Positions 1 through 8,765 of a stretch of 64,000 bases of DNA are shown in pieces. The stretch is from Planotetraspora phitsanulokensis. GTDB lineage: Bacteria; Actinomycetota; Actinomycetes; Streptosporangiales; Streptosporangiaceae. The notes under the pieces were generated by a model, which did no database searches, was not told where the DNA came from, and worked only from the letters and a program-made list of their open reading frames with translations. Positions within the stretch are counted from its first letter, which is position 1, and each line of letters opens with the position of its first letter. The stretch lies in the NCBI RefSeq assembly GCF_016863295.1, contig NZ_BOOP01000020.1, positions 62,001 through 126,000 on the forward strand, written 5' to 3'. Made by a program: the position numbers and the translations under genes.

Positions 1-381
1 CAGAGCGGCCTGCCGCAGCAGGGCAACAACGCGAACATCGCGAAGATCCAGGAAGCGGTGAACACGAGCCTCGCCGAGGACTTCAAGTCGACGCTGGGCG
101 GGGAGTTCCTGACCGACATCCACTTCAACCTCTCCCGCGTCACCCTGCCGCCCGAGGTCCAGGCGGCGGTCGACAAGGCGCAGGCCGCCTTCGCGCAGGT
201 CAGCGAGGCCCAGGCCAAGGTCGCCTCGGCCCGCGCCGAGGCGGACGCCAACAAGGCGCGCCAGGACGGCTACAACAGGTGCCCCACGTGTGCTGAGATC
301 GAGAAGCTCAAGGCGCTTCCGCAGGGCATCACGGTGTACGCGCCGGGCAACACCGGCGGCGTCGCGCTGCCCACCAAGTGA
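1..381 (+). CDS. SPFH/band-7 family protein, C-terminal part
   Basis: The gene enters from the left edge; the reading frame is open from base 1 and about 126 residues are visible. The visible part has the end of an SPFH-like domain (FLTDIHFNLSRVTLPPEV), then an Ala/Gln/Glu/Lys-rich heptad-like helix, then a short tail with a CPTC pair and a Gly-rich end. This order is typical of band-7/prohibitin-like membrane scaffold proteins, whose coiled coil drives oligomerisation at the membrane. The N-terminal membrane anchor would lie outside the window. The next gene starts 34 bases downstream on the same strand, so the two are probably co-transcribed. Family call by resemblance only. Confidence 0.7.
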   Translation, partial: QSGLPQQGNNANIAKIQEAVNTSLAEDFKSTLGGEFLTDIHFNLSRVTLPPEVQAAVDKAQAAFAQVSEAQAKVASARAEADANKARQDGYNRCPTCAEIEKLKALPQGITVYAPGNTGGVALPTK

Positions 382-415
382 CGCGCTGAACTCGCGGGGA
401 AGGAGGCAAGACCCG

Positions 416-739
416 ATGCGGCTGTTCGCCCTCCCCGTGACGCTGATCGTGGTCGCCGCCCTGATCTACCTCCTGGTGGTCCTCCTCCGGGGGTGGAGGA
501 GGGCGGCGTCCGACGACGCGCGCGGCGCGCCCCGATGGGAGGTCGACACGGTCATGGAGGACGGCTGGACGCTGATCGTCGTCAAGCGGACCGCACTCGG
601 CCGCCGGGGCCCCGTGGAGCTCACGAGGCAGACGGTCCGGGCCATCCCCGACGACGACCCCCACTGGGACGAGCGGTATCGCGAAGCGATGCTGGAGGCC
701 CGTGCCCGCGTGGCCACGTTGGAGATCGAGTCGACCTGA
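416..739 (+). CDS. small single-span membrane protein, unknown function
   Basis: 107 residues. The ATG is preceded by a clear AAGGAGG ribosome site about 9 bases upstream, which fixes the start inside a longer open frame. Residues 3-26 form one strongly hydrophobic segment (LFALPVTLIVVAALIYLLVV), followed by an RGWRR basic stop. The rest is a soluble domain with WEVDTVMEDGWTLIVVKRT and a charged C-terminus. It follows the band-7 gene closely and may be its partner. I do not recognise a named family. Confidence 0.75.
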   Translation: MRLFALPVTLIVVAALIYLLVVLLRGWRRAASDDARGAPRWEVDTVMEDGWTLIVVKRTALGRRGPVELTRQTVRAIPDDDPHWDERYREAMLEARARVATLEIEST

Positions 740-792
740 CCGCCGCGCCGGACGTCCACGTCACTCGGCGCGGCGAGATCGCCGGGACCATA

Positions 793-810
793 CTTCAACA
801 ATGGTTCAGG
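793..810. promoter_or_regulatory. SoxR box upstream of soxR
   Basis: An 18-bp imperfect dyad. On the minus strand it reads CCTGAACCATTGTTGAAG and matches the classic SoxR operator CCTCAAGTTAACTTGAGG at the outer positions (CCT.AA and TTGA.G). It ends 17 bases before the soxR GTG. No divergent gene lies nearby, so the site most likely serves soxR itself. Motif match by eye. Confidence 0.6.
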
Positions 811-827
811 TCCGCTAGCGTGGGTGC

Positions 828-1280
828 GTGACTGTGTCCTGGCAGGCCCGCGAGCTCACGGTCGGCGACCTGGCAGAACGGAGCGGCGTCCCTTCGTCGG
901 CACTTCGGTTCTACGAGCGCCAGGGCCTCATCCGAAGCCGCCGCACGAGCGGCAACCAGCGGCGGTTCTCGCGCGACACCCTTCGCCGCGTCGCCTTCAT
1001 CCGCGTCGCCCAGCGCGTCGGCATCCCGCTCAGCCGGGTCAAGGATGTCCTGGCCCTGCTGCCCGAGGAACGCACCCCGAACCGCGAGGACTGGGCGCGC
1101 GTGTCCGCGTGGTGGCGGGACGACCTCACCGACCGCATCGAGCACCTCCAGCGGCTGCGGGACAACCTCACGGAATGCATCGGGTGCGGCTGCCTGTCGA
1201 TCGACCGGTGCGCCCTGGCGAACCCGTGCGACTCCCTCGGCGACGAGGGGCCCGGCGCACGACGCCTGCTCAGCCCCTGA
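828..1280 (+). CDS. soxR: redox-sensing MerR-family activator SoxR
   Basis: 150 residues with a GTG start, the usual size for SoxR. The N-terminal winged helix-turn-helix (LTVGDLAERSGVPSSALRFYE, with the RFYE signature) is followed by a dimerisation helix and a cysteine cluster C117-x2-C120-x-C122-x5-C128. That spacing is the [2Fe-2S] ligand pattern of E. coli SoxR. Oxidation of the cluster by redox-cycling compounds switches the bound protein to an activator; in actinomycetes such proteins answer to endogenous redox-active metabolites. A SoxR box just upstream suggests autoregulation. No obvious target other than itself is adjacent. Confidence 0.93.
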   Translation: MTVSWQARELTVGDLAERSGVPSSALRFYERQGLIRSRRTSGNQRRFSRDTLRRVAFIRVAQRVGIPLSRVKDVLALLPEERTPNREDWARVSAWWRDDLTDRIEHLQRLRDNLTECIGCGCLSIDRCALANPCDSLGDEGPGARRLLSP

Positions 1281-1343
1281 CGAGCCCCGAGGGCCGCCAG
1301 GACGCCTCCGGGTGCGCGTCCCGGGTTCACCCGCGCCGCATGC

Positions 1344-2402
1344 CTATCGGCCCTCCCCCGCCACGCCCAGGCGGCCTGGGCCCGCTACCGGGCTCGTGTT
1401 CATGCCGTTGACGATCGCGGCGCCGGCGGGCCGGGAGATCTCGTCGAGGTGCTCGATCGTTTCGGCCGGCAGGTCCGTGGCGAGCCCGGCGAGGTTGCCG
1501 TGGAGCTGGTCGAGCGTGCGTGGTCCGACGATGACGGACGTGACGCCCGGCCTGTGCCGTACCCACGCCAGGGCGACGGCCGCGGGGGTCGTGCCGAGTT
1601 CGGCGGCGGTCTCGACGACGTGGCCGGCGATGTCGAGGTTCGGTTCGTTGAGCAGGCCGTCGGCCCAGGCGCGGGCCATCGGCAGCGCGGACGCCTTCAG
1701 CCGGCCCATCCGGCTGCCCGCGTCGGGGGCGGCGCCTCGACGGTAGCGACCGGTCAGCACTCCGCCGCCGAGGGGAGACCAGACCAGAGTGCCCAGACCG
1801 TGCTTCCGGCAGGCCGGCAGGATCTCCGCTTCGATGCTCCGGGCCAGCAACGAGTACTGCGGCTGGAGGCTGATGAACGGCGTGGCGTTGGTACGCTGCG
1901 CCGCCCATTGGGACTCCACGATCTGGGCCGCGGAGAAGTTGGAGCAGCCGAGGTAGCGGACCTTGCCGGATCGCACGAACCCGTCCAGGGTCGCCATCGT
2001 CTCCTCGATGGGAGTGGAGTCGTCCCATTGGTGGCACTGGTAGAGGTCGATGTAGTCGGTGCCGAGCCGCCGCAGACTGGCCTCCAGCGCCCTGGTCAGG
2101 TGGACCCTGGACAGTCCCCTGTCGTTGGGGCCCGGCCCCTGGGGGAGGAACGCCTTGGTGGCCAGCACGACCTGGTCGCGCCTGCCTTTGACGGCCCGGC
2201 CGACGATCTGCTCGGACTCGCCGCCCGTGTAGGCGTCAGCGGTGTCGACGATGTTGCCGCCGGCGTCCAGGAAGGCGTCGACGATGCGAGCCGCCTCGGT
2301 TTCGTCGCAGGCGGCCACCCCGCCGGACGTGCCGAAGTTCATCGTTCCCAGGCAGGCCCGGGAGACCGTGAGGCCCGAGCGGCCGAGTGTCGTGTACTGC
2401 AT
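1344..2402 (-). CDS. aldo/keto reductase
   Basis: 352 residues from the ATG that begins MQYTTLGRSGLTVSR. The frame is open further upstream, but that stretch holds the operators and promoter and is not coding in character. Fold signatures of NADPH-dependent aldo/keto reductases are present: NIVDTADAYTGGESE carries the catalytic Asp and Tyr, LATKAF the Lys, and YQCHQWD the His. WSPLGGGVLTGRY and the C-terminal IVGPRTLDQL form the cofactor pocket. The protein probably reduces carbonyl substrates in the cytoplasm; the substrate is unknown. It is divergent from a tetR gene with shared palindromic operators, so it is the likely repressed target. It is convergent with soxR. Confidence 0.9.
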   Translation of the reverse strand: MQYTTLGRSGLTVSRACLGTMNFGTSGGVAACDETEAARIVDAFLDAGGNIVDTADAYTGGESEQIVGRAVKGRRDQVVLATKAFLPQGPGPNDRGLSRVHLTRALEASLRRLGTDYIDLYQCHQWDDSTPIEETMATLDGFVRSGKVRYLGCSNFSAAQIVESQWAAQRTNATPFISLQPQYSLLARSIEAEILPACRKHGLGTLVWSPLGGGVLTGRYRRGAAPDAGSRMGRLKASALPMARAWADGLLNEPNLDIAGHVVETAAELGTTPAAVALAWVRHRPGVTSVIVGPRTLDQLHGNLAGLATDLPAETIEHLDEISRPAGAAIVNGMNTSPVAGPGRLGVAGEGR

Positions 2403-2448
2403 CGGGAGGTCCTTCGTCCGCGAGGCGGCCGGTTGAGCCGCTAGGATC

Positions 2449-2491
2449 GGAACAGCTGTTCCGGTTAAGGAACATACGGAACAACTGTTCC
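2449..2491. promoter_or_regulatory. two TetR-type operator palindromes
   Basis: GGAACAGCTGTTCC (2449-2462) is a perfect 14-bp palindrome. GGAACAACTGTTCC (2478-2491) is the same site with one central change. Their centres are 29 bp apart, and a further half-site GGAACA sits between them. They lie between the divergent aldo/keto reductase and tetR genes, the usual place for a local TetR operator controlling both. Confidence 0.7.
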
Positions 2492-2500
2492 GGTTGTCAA
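2471..2500 (-). promoter_or_regulatory. promoter of the aldo/keto reductase gene
   Basis: On the minus strand TTGACA (2500-2495) and TATGTT (2476-2471) are separated by 18 bases. The spacer is filled by the palindrome GGAACAACTGTTCC, so a bound repressor would block RNA polymerase directly. Confidence 0.6.
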
Positions 2501-2516
2501 CGCGGCGAGGAGGACG

Positions 2517-3089
2517 ATGGGCGGGGAAGCCAAGCCGTTGCGCGCCGACGCGCGACGCAACCGGGAGCGGATTCTGGACGCGGCCGAGGTCATCGTGGCC
2601 CGTGACGGCCTGTCCGCCTCGATGCGGACGATCGCCCAGCACGCCGGTGTGGGGCTGGGCACGATCTACCGGAATTTCCCCACCCAGGAGGCCCTCTACG
2701 CAGAGGTGATCATCGACCGTACGCGGCGGCTCATCGCCGAGGCGGACGCGTCGCTGGCCGCGGATGATCCGGGTGCGGCGTTCTTCGAGTACCTCACCCG
2801 CATCGTGGTGGACGCGACCCAGAAGAAGACCTTGGCCGACGTGCTGACCCAGGCCGGCATCGACCCCAAGGCCGGGACGGCGGACATCAGCCGGGACATG
2901 AGAAACGTCATCGAGAGGCTGCTGGTCCGCGCCCAGGAGGCGGGCGCGGTCCGGCGGGACCTGCGCATGCCCGAACTGCTGGCCCTGCTGGCGGCCGCCT
3001 GCATGGCCGCCGAACGCGACCAGTGGAGCGAGGAACTGCGCACCCGAACGCTGGCCGTCGTCTTCGACGGGCTGCGCTCACAACGCTGA
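2517..3089 (+). CDS. TetR/AcrR family repressor
   Basis: 190 residues; the ATG is preceded by GAGGAGG. The N-terminal HTH spans residues 12-60, with ILDAAEVIVARDGLSASMRT and GVGLGTIYRNFPTQEAL (the recognition helix with the typical IYRNF). The C-terminal helical ligand domain is of the size seen in small SbtR/KstR2-like repressors and has no specific ligand signature that I can read. It is divergent from an aldo/keto reductase gene with palindromic operators in the shared region, so it probably represses that gene and itself until an electrophilic or carbonyl ligand binds (inference). Confidence 0.88.
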   Translation: MGGEAKPLRADARRNRERILDAAEVIVARDGLSASMRTIAQHAGVGLGTIYRNFPTQEALYAEVIIDRTRRLIAEADASLAADDPGAAFFEYLTRIVVDATQKKTLADVLTQAGIDPKAGTADISRDMRNVIERLLVRAQEAGAVRRDLRMPELLALLAAACMAAERDQWSEELRTRTLAVVFDGLRSQR

Positions 3090-3130
3090 CCCGGGCCCCG
3101 CGGCATGGCAGGCCTGTGTGAGCCCAGTGG

Positions 3131-4195
3131 TCAGGAGGTGCGGCGCAGGGGCGGGCGCCGGGCCCAGGTGGCCCACCGCCAGAGCCATTCCAGGGGTCCC
3201 TGGCGGTAGCGGCGCAGCCAGAGCGTGGACACCAGCCACTGGGGGACGAGGATCGCACCGGCGACCAGGAGCACCGTCGCCGAGGACCAGCCATCCGGTG
3301 AGCCGCCGACGATGCGGCCGGCCACCAGGACGAGAACCGTGGCGGACAGGTAGTTGGTGAGCGCCATTCGGCCCAGTGGCGCGAAAACCCCCTGGAGCAC
3401 CGGCCGGAGCGGCGTTCTGAGCAGGAGCAGCAGCGCGCACACGTACGCGCCTGCCGTCAGCAGCCCGGCGACGGCGAACCAGGTGCTGAAATCGTCCCTG
3501 CCGGCGGCGCCGGACTCGATCTGCATCCACACGGCGGGCACCGCCCCCGCCGCGAAGACCAGGCCGAGTACGGCCGGGACGCGGACGGAACGCCCGATCC
3601 GGTCGATCACGCCGTATCGGGTCAGCGCCGAGCCCAGCAGGAACAGCCCGGGTACCAGCACCACGCCGTTGCTGCCGAGGATCGGCGGCAACGCGACGAG
3701 GACGGCGGCGAGCCCTGCGACGGCCCGGCGCGGCAGCCAGGTCGAGGGCAGCAGCACCAGCAGACCGGCGACGGCGTAGATGGTCAGGATGTCGCCCCGC
3801 CACAGCAGGAACATGTGCGCCAGGCCCATGGCGAGCAACACCAGGAGCCGGCGCAGCAGGAGCACCCGTGGACGAGCGACACGGGCTCCCGCGGAGTCCA
3901 GCAGCAGCGAGAAACCGATGCCGAACAGCAGGGAGAAGATCGGGAAGATGCGCTGGTCGACGAACAACCCCAGCCCCAGCCAGGAGCCGTCCGTGTTCTC
4001 CGTCACCACCGCCTGTGTGGCCGACGCGGTGTGGAGCATGTGGGCGATCGGCTTGACGTTGGCCAGCAGGATCCCGCACAGGGCGAACCCGCGCAGCACG
4101 TCCAGCGCGGCGATGCGCGGCCGGCCGGAGGAGGTCGTCGTGGGCCGTCCAGGCCCCGTGACCTCCGGCGCAGGAGGAAGCGTTTCGTATGTCAT
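3131..4195 (-). CDS. DUF418 multi-spanning membrane protein
   Basis: 354 residues from the ATG of [12 protein letters not shown]. The frame is open upstream, but that part is low-complexity Arg/Thr/Ser and unlikely to be coding. [21 protein letters not shown] is the N-terminal signature of DUF418 proteins. About ten hydrophobic segments follow, and the C-terminal [15 protein letters not shown] and [10 protein letters not shown] motifs are diagnostic of the family. Members are inner-membrane proteins, distantly related to acyltransferase-3-type membrane proteins; none has an assigned reaction here. It stands alone between tetR and parE. Confidence 0.85.
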   Translation of the reverse strand: MTYETLPPAPEVTGPGRPTTTSSGRPRIAALDVLRGFALCGILLANVKPIAHMLHTASATQAVVTENTDGSWLGLGLFVDQRIFPIFSLLFGIGFSLLLDSAGARVARPRVLLLRRLLVLLAMGLAHMFLLWRGDILTIYAVAGLLVLLPSTWLPRRAVAGLAAVLVALPPILGSNGVVLVPGLFLLGSALTRYGVIDRIGRSVRVPAVLGLVFAAGAVPAVWMQIESGAAGRDDFSTWFAVAGLLTAGAYVCALLLLLRTPLRPVLQGVFAPLGRMALTNYLSATVLVLVAGRIVGGSPDGWSSATVLLVAGAILVPQWLVSTLWLRRYRQGPLEWLWRWATWARRPPLRRTS

Positions 4196-4331
4196 GAGGC
4201 CAAAGTCTGCGGCCCCGGTTCCGGCGACGGACCTGCCGAAAGAAGGGTTCAGAGCGGCCCCGGCCGTACTTCCGGCCGGTTCGCGCGCGTCACGGGGGGG
4301 CGAGCCCGCGGTGACGCGGCGTCGGCGGGTG

Positions 4332-6404
4332 CTACGCGTCGATGTGGTCGCGGTCGATCTCGGCCGCGTTGCCGACGATGAACTCGCGCCGCGGGGCGAC
4401 GTCACTGCCCATCAGGAGGTCGAAGATCCGCTCGCCCTCCTCGACGTCCTCGATCCTGACGCGGCGCAGGACGCGGTGGCGCGGGTCCATGGTGGTCTCG
4501 GCCAGCTGGTCGGCGTCCATCTCACCCAGACCCTTGTAGCGCTGGATGGGGTCCTTCCAGCGCTTGCCCCGCCGCTCCAGGTCACGCATGACCTTCCGCA
4601 GCTCGGCGTCGGAGTAGGTGTAGACGTACTTGTCCTGCCCCTTGCCGGGGTTGGTGACCTCGATGCGGTGCAGCGGAGGGACCGCGGCGAAGACCCTGCC
4701 GGCCTCGACCATGGGCTTCATGTAACGGTGGAAGAGGGTCAGCAGCAGGCAGCGGATGTGCGCGCCGTCCACGTCGGCGTCGGCCATCAGAATGATCTTG
4801 CCGTAGCGGGCCGCCTCGATGTCGAACGACCTGCCCGAGCCGGCGCCGACCACCTGGATGATCGCGGCGCACTCCGCGTTCTTGAGCATGTCGGCGACGG
4901 ACGCCTTCTGCACATTGAGGATCTTTCCCCGGATGGGGAGCAGCGCCTGGAACTCCGAGTCGCGGGCCAGCTTCGCGGTGCCGAGCGCGGAGTCTCCCTC
5001 GACGATGAACAGCTCGCTGCGGTCGATGGCGTCGCTCCGGCAGTCGACCAGCTTGGCGGGGAGCGCCGAGTTCTCCAGGGCCGACTTGCGGCGCTGGTTG
5101 TCGCGGTGCTCACGGGCGGCGATGCGGGCCTTGGCCGCGGCCACGACCTTCTCGAGCATCGCCCGCAACTGCAGCTTCTGCCCCCGCTTGGGATTGGCGA
5201 ACTGGGCCTTGAGCTCCCGCGCCACCACGTGCCCCACGATGCGGGTGGCCGCGGAGGTGCCGAGGACCTCCTTGGTCTGCCCCTCGAACTGCGGCTCGGG
5301 CACGCGGACGGTCACGACGGCCGTCAGGCCTTCGAGGATGTCCTCCTTCGTGACCGGGTCGTCGCCGTTCTTGAGCAGCCGCGTCTCGCGAAGCTGCTCA
5401 TTGATCGTCCGCACCAGGGCCCGCTCGAAGCCCGTCACGTGGGTGCCGCCCTTGGGGGTCGCGATCACGTTGACGAACGAGCGCACGGTCGTCTCGTAGC
5501 CCTTGCCCCACCGGAGCGCGACGTCGACGTTCAGCTCGCGCTCGACCTCGGTGGAGGTCATGTGGCCCTGCTCGTCGAGGACCGGAACGGTCTCGTGGAA
5601 GTGCCCGGCGCCCTGCAGCCTCAGCACGTCGCACACCGCCTCGTCGCGGGCGAGGAAGTCGGTGAACTCGCCGATGCCGCCGTCGAAGCGGTAGGTCTCC
5701 TCGACAGGCTCCTCGCCCCGGGAGTCGCGGAGCGTGAGGGACAGCCCCGGCACCAGGAACGCCGTCTGGCGCAGCCGCACATGGATCTCGTCGACCGAGA
5801 CCTCGGCCTCGGGCAGGAAGATCTGCCGGTCGGTCCACCAGCGGACCCGCGTGCCGGTGGACTTCCTCCCGGCCGCGCCGCCGTCGCGCAGCCCCGACTT
5901 CTTGCGGAACTTGGCCGTCGGACCGTCGCCGTCGAAGGCGCCGGCGACACCCCGGCGGAAGCTGATCTCGTGCGTGCGCCCGTCACGGTCGACGTGGACG
6001 TCCAGGCGCGAGGAGAGCGCGTTGACGACGGAGGCGCCCACGCCGTGGAGACCGCCGGACGCGCCGTAGGAACCGCCGCCGAACTTTCCGCCCGCGTGCA
6101 GCTTGGTGTAGACGAGCTCGACCCCGGCGAGGCCGGACTTGGGCTCGACGTCGACGGGGATGCCGCGCCCGTCGTCGCGGACCTCGAACGACCCGTCCGG
6201 ATGGAGCTCGACCTCGATGTGCGAGCAGAAGCCGGCGAGCGCCTCGTCGACACCGTTGTCCACGATCTCCCACAGGCAGTGCATCAGGCCTCGGGTGTCG
6301 GTGGACCCGATGTACATCCCCGGCCGCTTGCGGACGGCTTCCAGACCTTCCAGCACCGACAGATGGCGAGCCGTATAACCCGTCTCCGCGCTAACCGCCG
6401 TCAC
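4332..6404 (-). CDS. parE: DNA topoisomerase IV subunit B (type IIA, gyrase-B-like)
   Basis: 690 residues, GTG start with a GGGAG ribosome site. GHKL ATPase motifs are clear: [23 protein letters not shown] and the glycine lid [21 protein letters not shown] near residues 105-130. The transducer domain follows, then TOPRIM with EGDSALG and the metal-binding DADVDG, and the C-terminal [14 protein letters not shown]. There is no large insert of the kind seen in gamma-proteobacterial GyrB. A position two genes from the principal sigma factor matches Streptomyces parE near hrdB. It would pair with ParC encoded elsewhere to decatenate chromosomes. A second GyrB role cannot be excluded from sequence alone. 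Confidence 0.93.
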   Translation of the reverse strand: MTAVSAETGYTARHLSVLEGLEAVRKRPGMYIGSTDTRGLMHCLWEIVDNGVDEALAGFCSHIEVELHPDGSFEVRDDGRGIPVDVEPKSGLAGVELVYTKLHAGGKFGGGSYGASGGLHGVGASVVNALSSRLDVHVDRDGRTHEISFRRGVAGAFDGDGPTAKFRKKSGLRDGGAAGRKSTGTRVRWWTDRQIFLPEAEVSVDEIHVRLRQTAFLVPGLSLTLRDSRGEEPVEETYRFDGGIGEFTDFLARDEAVCDVLRLQGAGHFHETVPVLDEQGHMTSTEVERELNVDVALRWGKGYETTVRSFVNVIATPKGGTHVTGFERALVRTINEQLRETRLLKNGDDPVTKEDILEGLTAVVTVRVPEPQFEGQTKEVLGTSAATRIVGHVVARELKAQFANPKRGQKLQLRAMLEKVVAAAKARIAAREHRDNQRRKSALENSALPAKLVDCRSDAIDRSELFIVEGDSALGTAKLARDSEFQALLPIRGKILNVQKASVADMLKNAECAAIIQVVGAGSGRSFDIEAARYGKIILMADADVDGAHIRCLLLTLFHRYMKPMVEAGRVFAAVPPLHRIEVTNPGKGQDKYVYTYSDAELRKVMRDLERRGKRWKDPIQRYKGLGEMDADQLAETTMDPRHRVLRRVRIEDVEEGERIFDLLMGSDVAPRREFIVGNAAEIDRDHIDA

Positions 6405-6649
6405 ACCGAGCTCCCACTTATCAATCGAACACGCGTACGCAGCTTACCTTCACCCACGTTTTTACGCGTACAAGCTTGCCAGGCGCAGCGGGGTCCTCCA
6501 CACCAACGCTGTGATCCGCGTCACTTCGCAGATCATTCCGCTCTCGGCGTAGTTGCGGCACGGTTGGGAAGCCCCCCATCGGGTTAGATGTTGTCCCAAG
6601 TGACTGACGCCAACGTCCCCACACGGTGGGGCGACCCGAAAGGCGATAC

Positions 6650-6883
6650 GTGACTGGAGCTCTCGCCCCCACCAAGCCGCTGACAGCCCTGGACCGGTGC
6701 GACCGGTGCGGAGCTCAGGCCTACATCCGCGCGACCCTGCCCCTGGCAGGCGGGGAGCTGCTGTTCTGCGCCCACCACGGGCGTCAGCACGTGGCTGCCC
6801 TGCGGGACAAAGGCGCTGAGATCCTGGACGAGTCGGCCCGACTCAGTGAATCCCCCGCGACCGCCCCGAACGACGAACGCTGA
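6650..6883 (+). CDS. DUF7455 small zinc-ribbon-like protein
   Basis: 77 residues from a GTG. The frame is open 24 bases further upstream, but VTGALAPTKPLTALDRCDRCG is the conserved start of this actinobacterial family. It contains CDRCGAQAYIRATL and LLFCAHHGRQH, giving a probable CxxC...CxHH metal site. The family is nearly always found beside the principal sigma factor and parE genes, as here. Its role is unknown; a transcription- or replication-linked zinc protein is a reasonable guess. It is divergent from parE. Confidence 0.85.
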   Translation: MTGALAPTKPLTALDRCDRCGAQAYIRATLPLAGGELLFCAHHGRQHVAALRDKGAEILDESARLSESPATAPNDER

Positions 6884-6898
6884 TCATCGAACGGTGCG

Positions 6899-6922
6899 GC
6901 CGGGATGATTCGTCATCCCGGC
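6899..6922. terminator. strong hairpin with TTCG tetraloop, bidirectional
   Basis: GCCGGGATGA and TCATCCCGGC pair perfectly over 10 bp around a TTCG loop. An outer GGTGC/GCACC pairing (6893-6897 with 6924-6928) extends the stem past one mismatch. It lies between the convergent DUF7455 and acetyltransferase genes and can end transcription from both sides. No T-tract, as is common in actinomycetes. Confidence 0.8.
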
Positions 6923-6938
6923 GGCACCGCCGGTGTCG

Positions 6939-7679
6939 TCAGGGTGCGATCCGGTAGTGATATCCCCCGGCGACGCCGAAGCCCTCACCCTCGTACAGGG
7001 CGCGGGCTCCGGCGTTCGTCATCGTGACCACGAGGTATGCGCTGCTCGCGCCCGTGTCCCGTCCCCAGGCGAGCAGGGCGCGCAGCACCGACCTGCCCAG
7101 CCCCCGGCGCCGTGCGCCGGGGTCCACGGCCATGCAGTAGATCCCCAGCCAGTCTCCCTGCGGCACACCGCGTCCCACCGCCGCCCCGGCCCCCGCCGAC
7201 GCGTAACCCGCGCGGACGCCGCCGAGGATGCGCTCGGCCCATTCCCGCGCCGGGACCCGCCCTCCTTCCGGATGCCGCCCTCCGTCCACGCCCCACCAGG
7301 TGCGCAACCACGGCTCGGACGGGCTGTCGCGCACCTCCGTGCCTTGCGGGACTCCCCCTGCCTGCTCCGCCAGCGGCGCCGTCATGACGAGAGTCGGGTC
7401 GGCCCGCCGGTATCCACGCCGGGCGAGTTCGGGGTCGAGGCCCGGCGGCGCCTGAGCCCCCACCGAGAACACGCACGGCAGGCCAAGCCCGGCGTAGAAA
7501 TCCTCGGCCTCGTCGACAGCTCGGGACAGATCCCGCCGCTCCCCCAGAGGCAGCACCGAGTTGGCCCGTTTGGTCACCCCGCCGGCGTGCCGGTAGATCC
7601 ATCCTTCCGCGTCCACCCGGTGCGGCGCGGGCCACGCCTGATTCACGAGCCGGTCGAACGGCGGCGTCTCCTCGTCCAT
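6939..7679 (-). CDS. GNAT family N-acetyltransferase
   Basis: 246 residues. The C-terminal half carries the acetyl-CoA site: IYCMAVDPGARRRGLGRSVL (the RxxGxG/A loop) near residues 176-196, then AYLVVTMTNAGARALYEGEGF with the NxxAxxLYE-like motif. The N-terminal half (FDRLVNQAWPAP, GWIYRHAGGVTKRANSV) is typical of actinobacterial double-GNAT proteins whose first domain is degenerate. The substrate cannot be deduced. It is divergent from yaaA with an 87-base gap. Confidence 0.88.
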   Translation of the reverse strand: MDEETPPFDRLVNQAWPAPHRVDAEGWIYRHAGGVTKRANSVLPLGERRDLSRAVDEAEDFYAGLGLPCVFSVGAQAPPGLDPELARRGYRRADPTLVMTAPLAEQAGGVPQGTEVRDSPSEPWLRTWWGVDGGRHPEGGRVPAREWAERILGGVRAGYASAGAGAAVGRGVPQGDWLGIYCMAVDPGARRRGLGRSVLRALLAWGRDTGASSAYLVVTMTNAGARALYEGEGFGVAGGYHYRIAP

Positions 7680-7766
7680 CCGTGGAGCGTAGCCGGGCCC
7701 CGGTGACGTCCCCTGTGCTCAGGGTGCCCGCACGCCCGGGTCAGGGGCCTAATAGAGTGCGGGATC

Positions 7767-8513
7767 GTGCTCATCCTGCTGCCACCCTCAGAGGGGAAGG
7801 CGCCCCGGGGGACTTCGAAACTCAGGCGGCTGAGCTTCCCCGAGCTGGCGTCACCGCGCGAGAAGGTTCTCGACGCCTTGATCGCGCTGTCCGAATCCGG
7901 GCAGGCGCAGTCGGTGCTCGGCCTGTCGGACGGCCAGGCGGCCGCGATCGACCTCAACCGCGAGCTGCGCACGGCCCCCAACCTGCCCGTGTCGGACCTC
8001 TACACCGGCGTCCTGTACGACAATCTCGGGCTGAGCACGCTGCCTTCTGATGCCAAGGCGAGGGCCACCAGGCGGATCGTGGTGTTCTCGGGGCTGTGGG
8101 GGCTGCTGAGGCTGGGCGACAGGGTCCCGCCGTACCGGCTGTCCATGGGCGTGCGGCTTCCGCCTATGGGCGGCCTGGCGGCGTTCTGGAAGCCGTACGT
8201 GGCGGAGGCGCTCGATCCCGTCAAGGGGCTCGTGGTGGACCTGCGCTCCACGACTTACGCGGCCGCCTGGCAGCCGGGCGAGCGGGCGGTCACCGTACGG
8301 GTGCTGCGTGAGGTCTCGGGGACGCGGACCGTGGTCAGCCACATGGCCAAGGCCACCCGGGGAGCAGTGGCCCGTTCTCTCGTGGAGTGCCCGGACAGAG
8401 TCGGCACGGCTCGGCAGCTCGCCGAATTCCTGACGGAGCGGGGGCATCGGGCAGAGCTGGGAAACCCGCCGCGGCCTGGCAGGCCGTGGACGCTGGATGT
8501 GATCGTCAGCTGA
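7767..8513 (+). CDS. yaaA: peroxide stress protein YaaA (DUF328/UPF0246)
   Basis: 248 residues from a GTG that begins MLILLPPSEGKAPRG, the invariant N-terminus of the YaaA family. Further motifs are YTGVLYDNLGLSTL, VVFSGLWGLLRLGDRVPPYRLSM and VVDLRSTTYAAAW. YaaA lowers free iron and limits oxidative DNA damage during peroxide stress in E. coli, and its fold binds DNA. An AT-containing TAATAG sits 17 bases before the GTG, so the transcript may be leaderless or nearly so. Confidence 0.92.
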   Translation: MLILLPPSEGKAPRGTSKLRRLSFPELASPREKVLDALIALSESGQAQSVLGLSDGQAAAIDLNRELRTAPNLPVSDLYTGVLYDNLGLSTLPSDAKARATRRIVVFSGLWGLLRLGDRVPPYRLSMGVRLPPMGGLAAFWKPYVAEALDPVKGLVVDLRSTTYAAAWQPGERAVTVRVLREVSGTRTVVSHMAKATRGAVARSLVECPDRVGTARQLAEFLTERGHRAELGNPPRPGRPWTLDVIVS

Positions 8514-8566
8514 CGTCGAACCGTCCGCACTCCCGCTGGTGGGGATCGCCCCGGCTCCCCAGATGA

Positions 8567-8608
8567 GCCGAGGCCCCCGCAGTGACGCCCCCAGCGGGCG
8601 GCCTCGGC
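8567..8608. terminator. inverted repeat between yaaA and sigA
   Basis: GCCGAGGCC and GGCCTCGGC form a 9-bp stem, with an inner CCCGC/GCGGG stem around a loop. It sits in the roughly 250-base gap between two convergent genes and probably ends both transcripts. I see no gene in the rest of this gap. Confidence 0.6.
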
Positions 8609-8765
8609 CGTGTCGCCGAGAAGGGCGTCCGCCCATGGACGGCCAGAGATCGCCCCCGACCCCCGAGCGGACGCCGGTTCACCTCGATCGCTCCCATGGG
8701 CCCGGAGGCCGTCCAGGAGCGCCGAGGTGCACTACCGCAACGTCATACGGAGAGGTTGAAGCCGA

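Noticed and set aside
3780-6587. 935-residue plus-strand open frame opposite parE
   Set aside because: Antisense to parE and DUF418; no family motif, composition of a shadow frame.
6421-6675. Possible 84-residue minus-strand gene upstream of parE
   Set aside because: It covers the promoter regions of two divergent conserved genes and has no recognisable motif.
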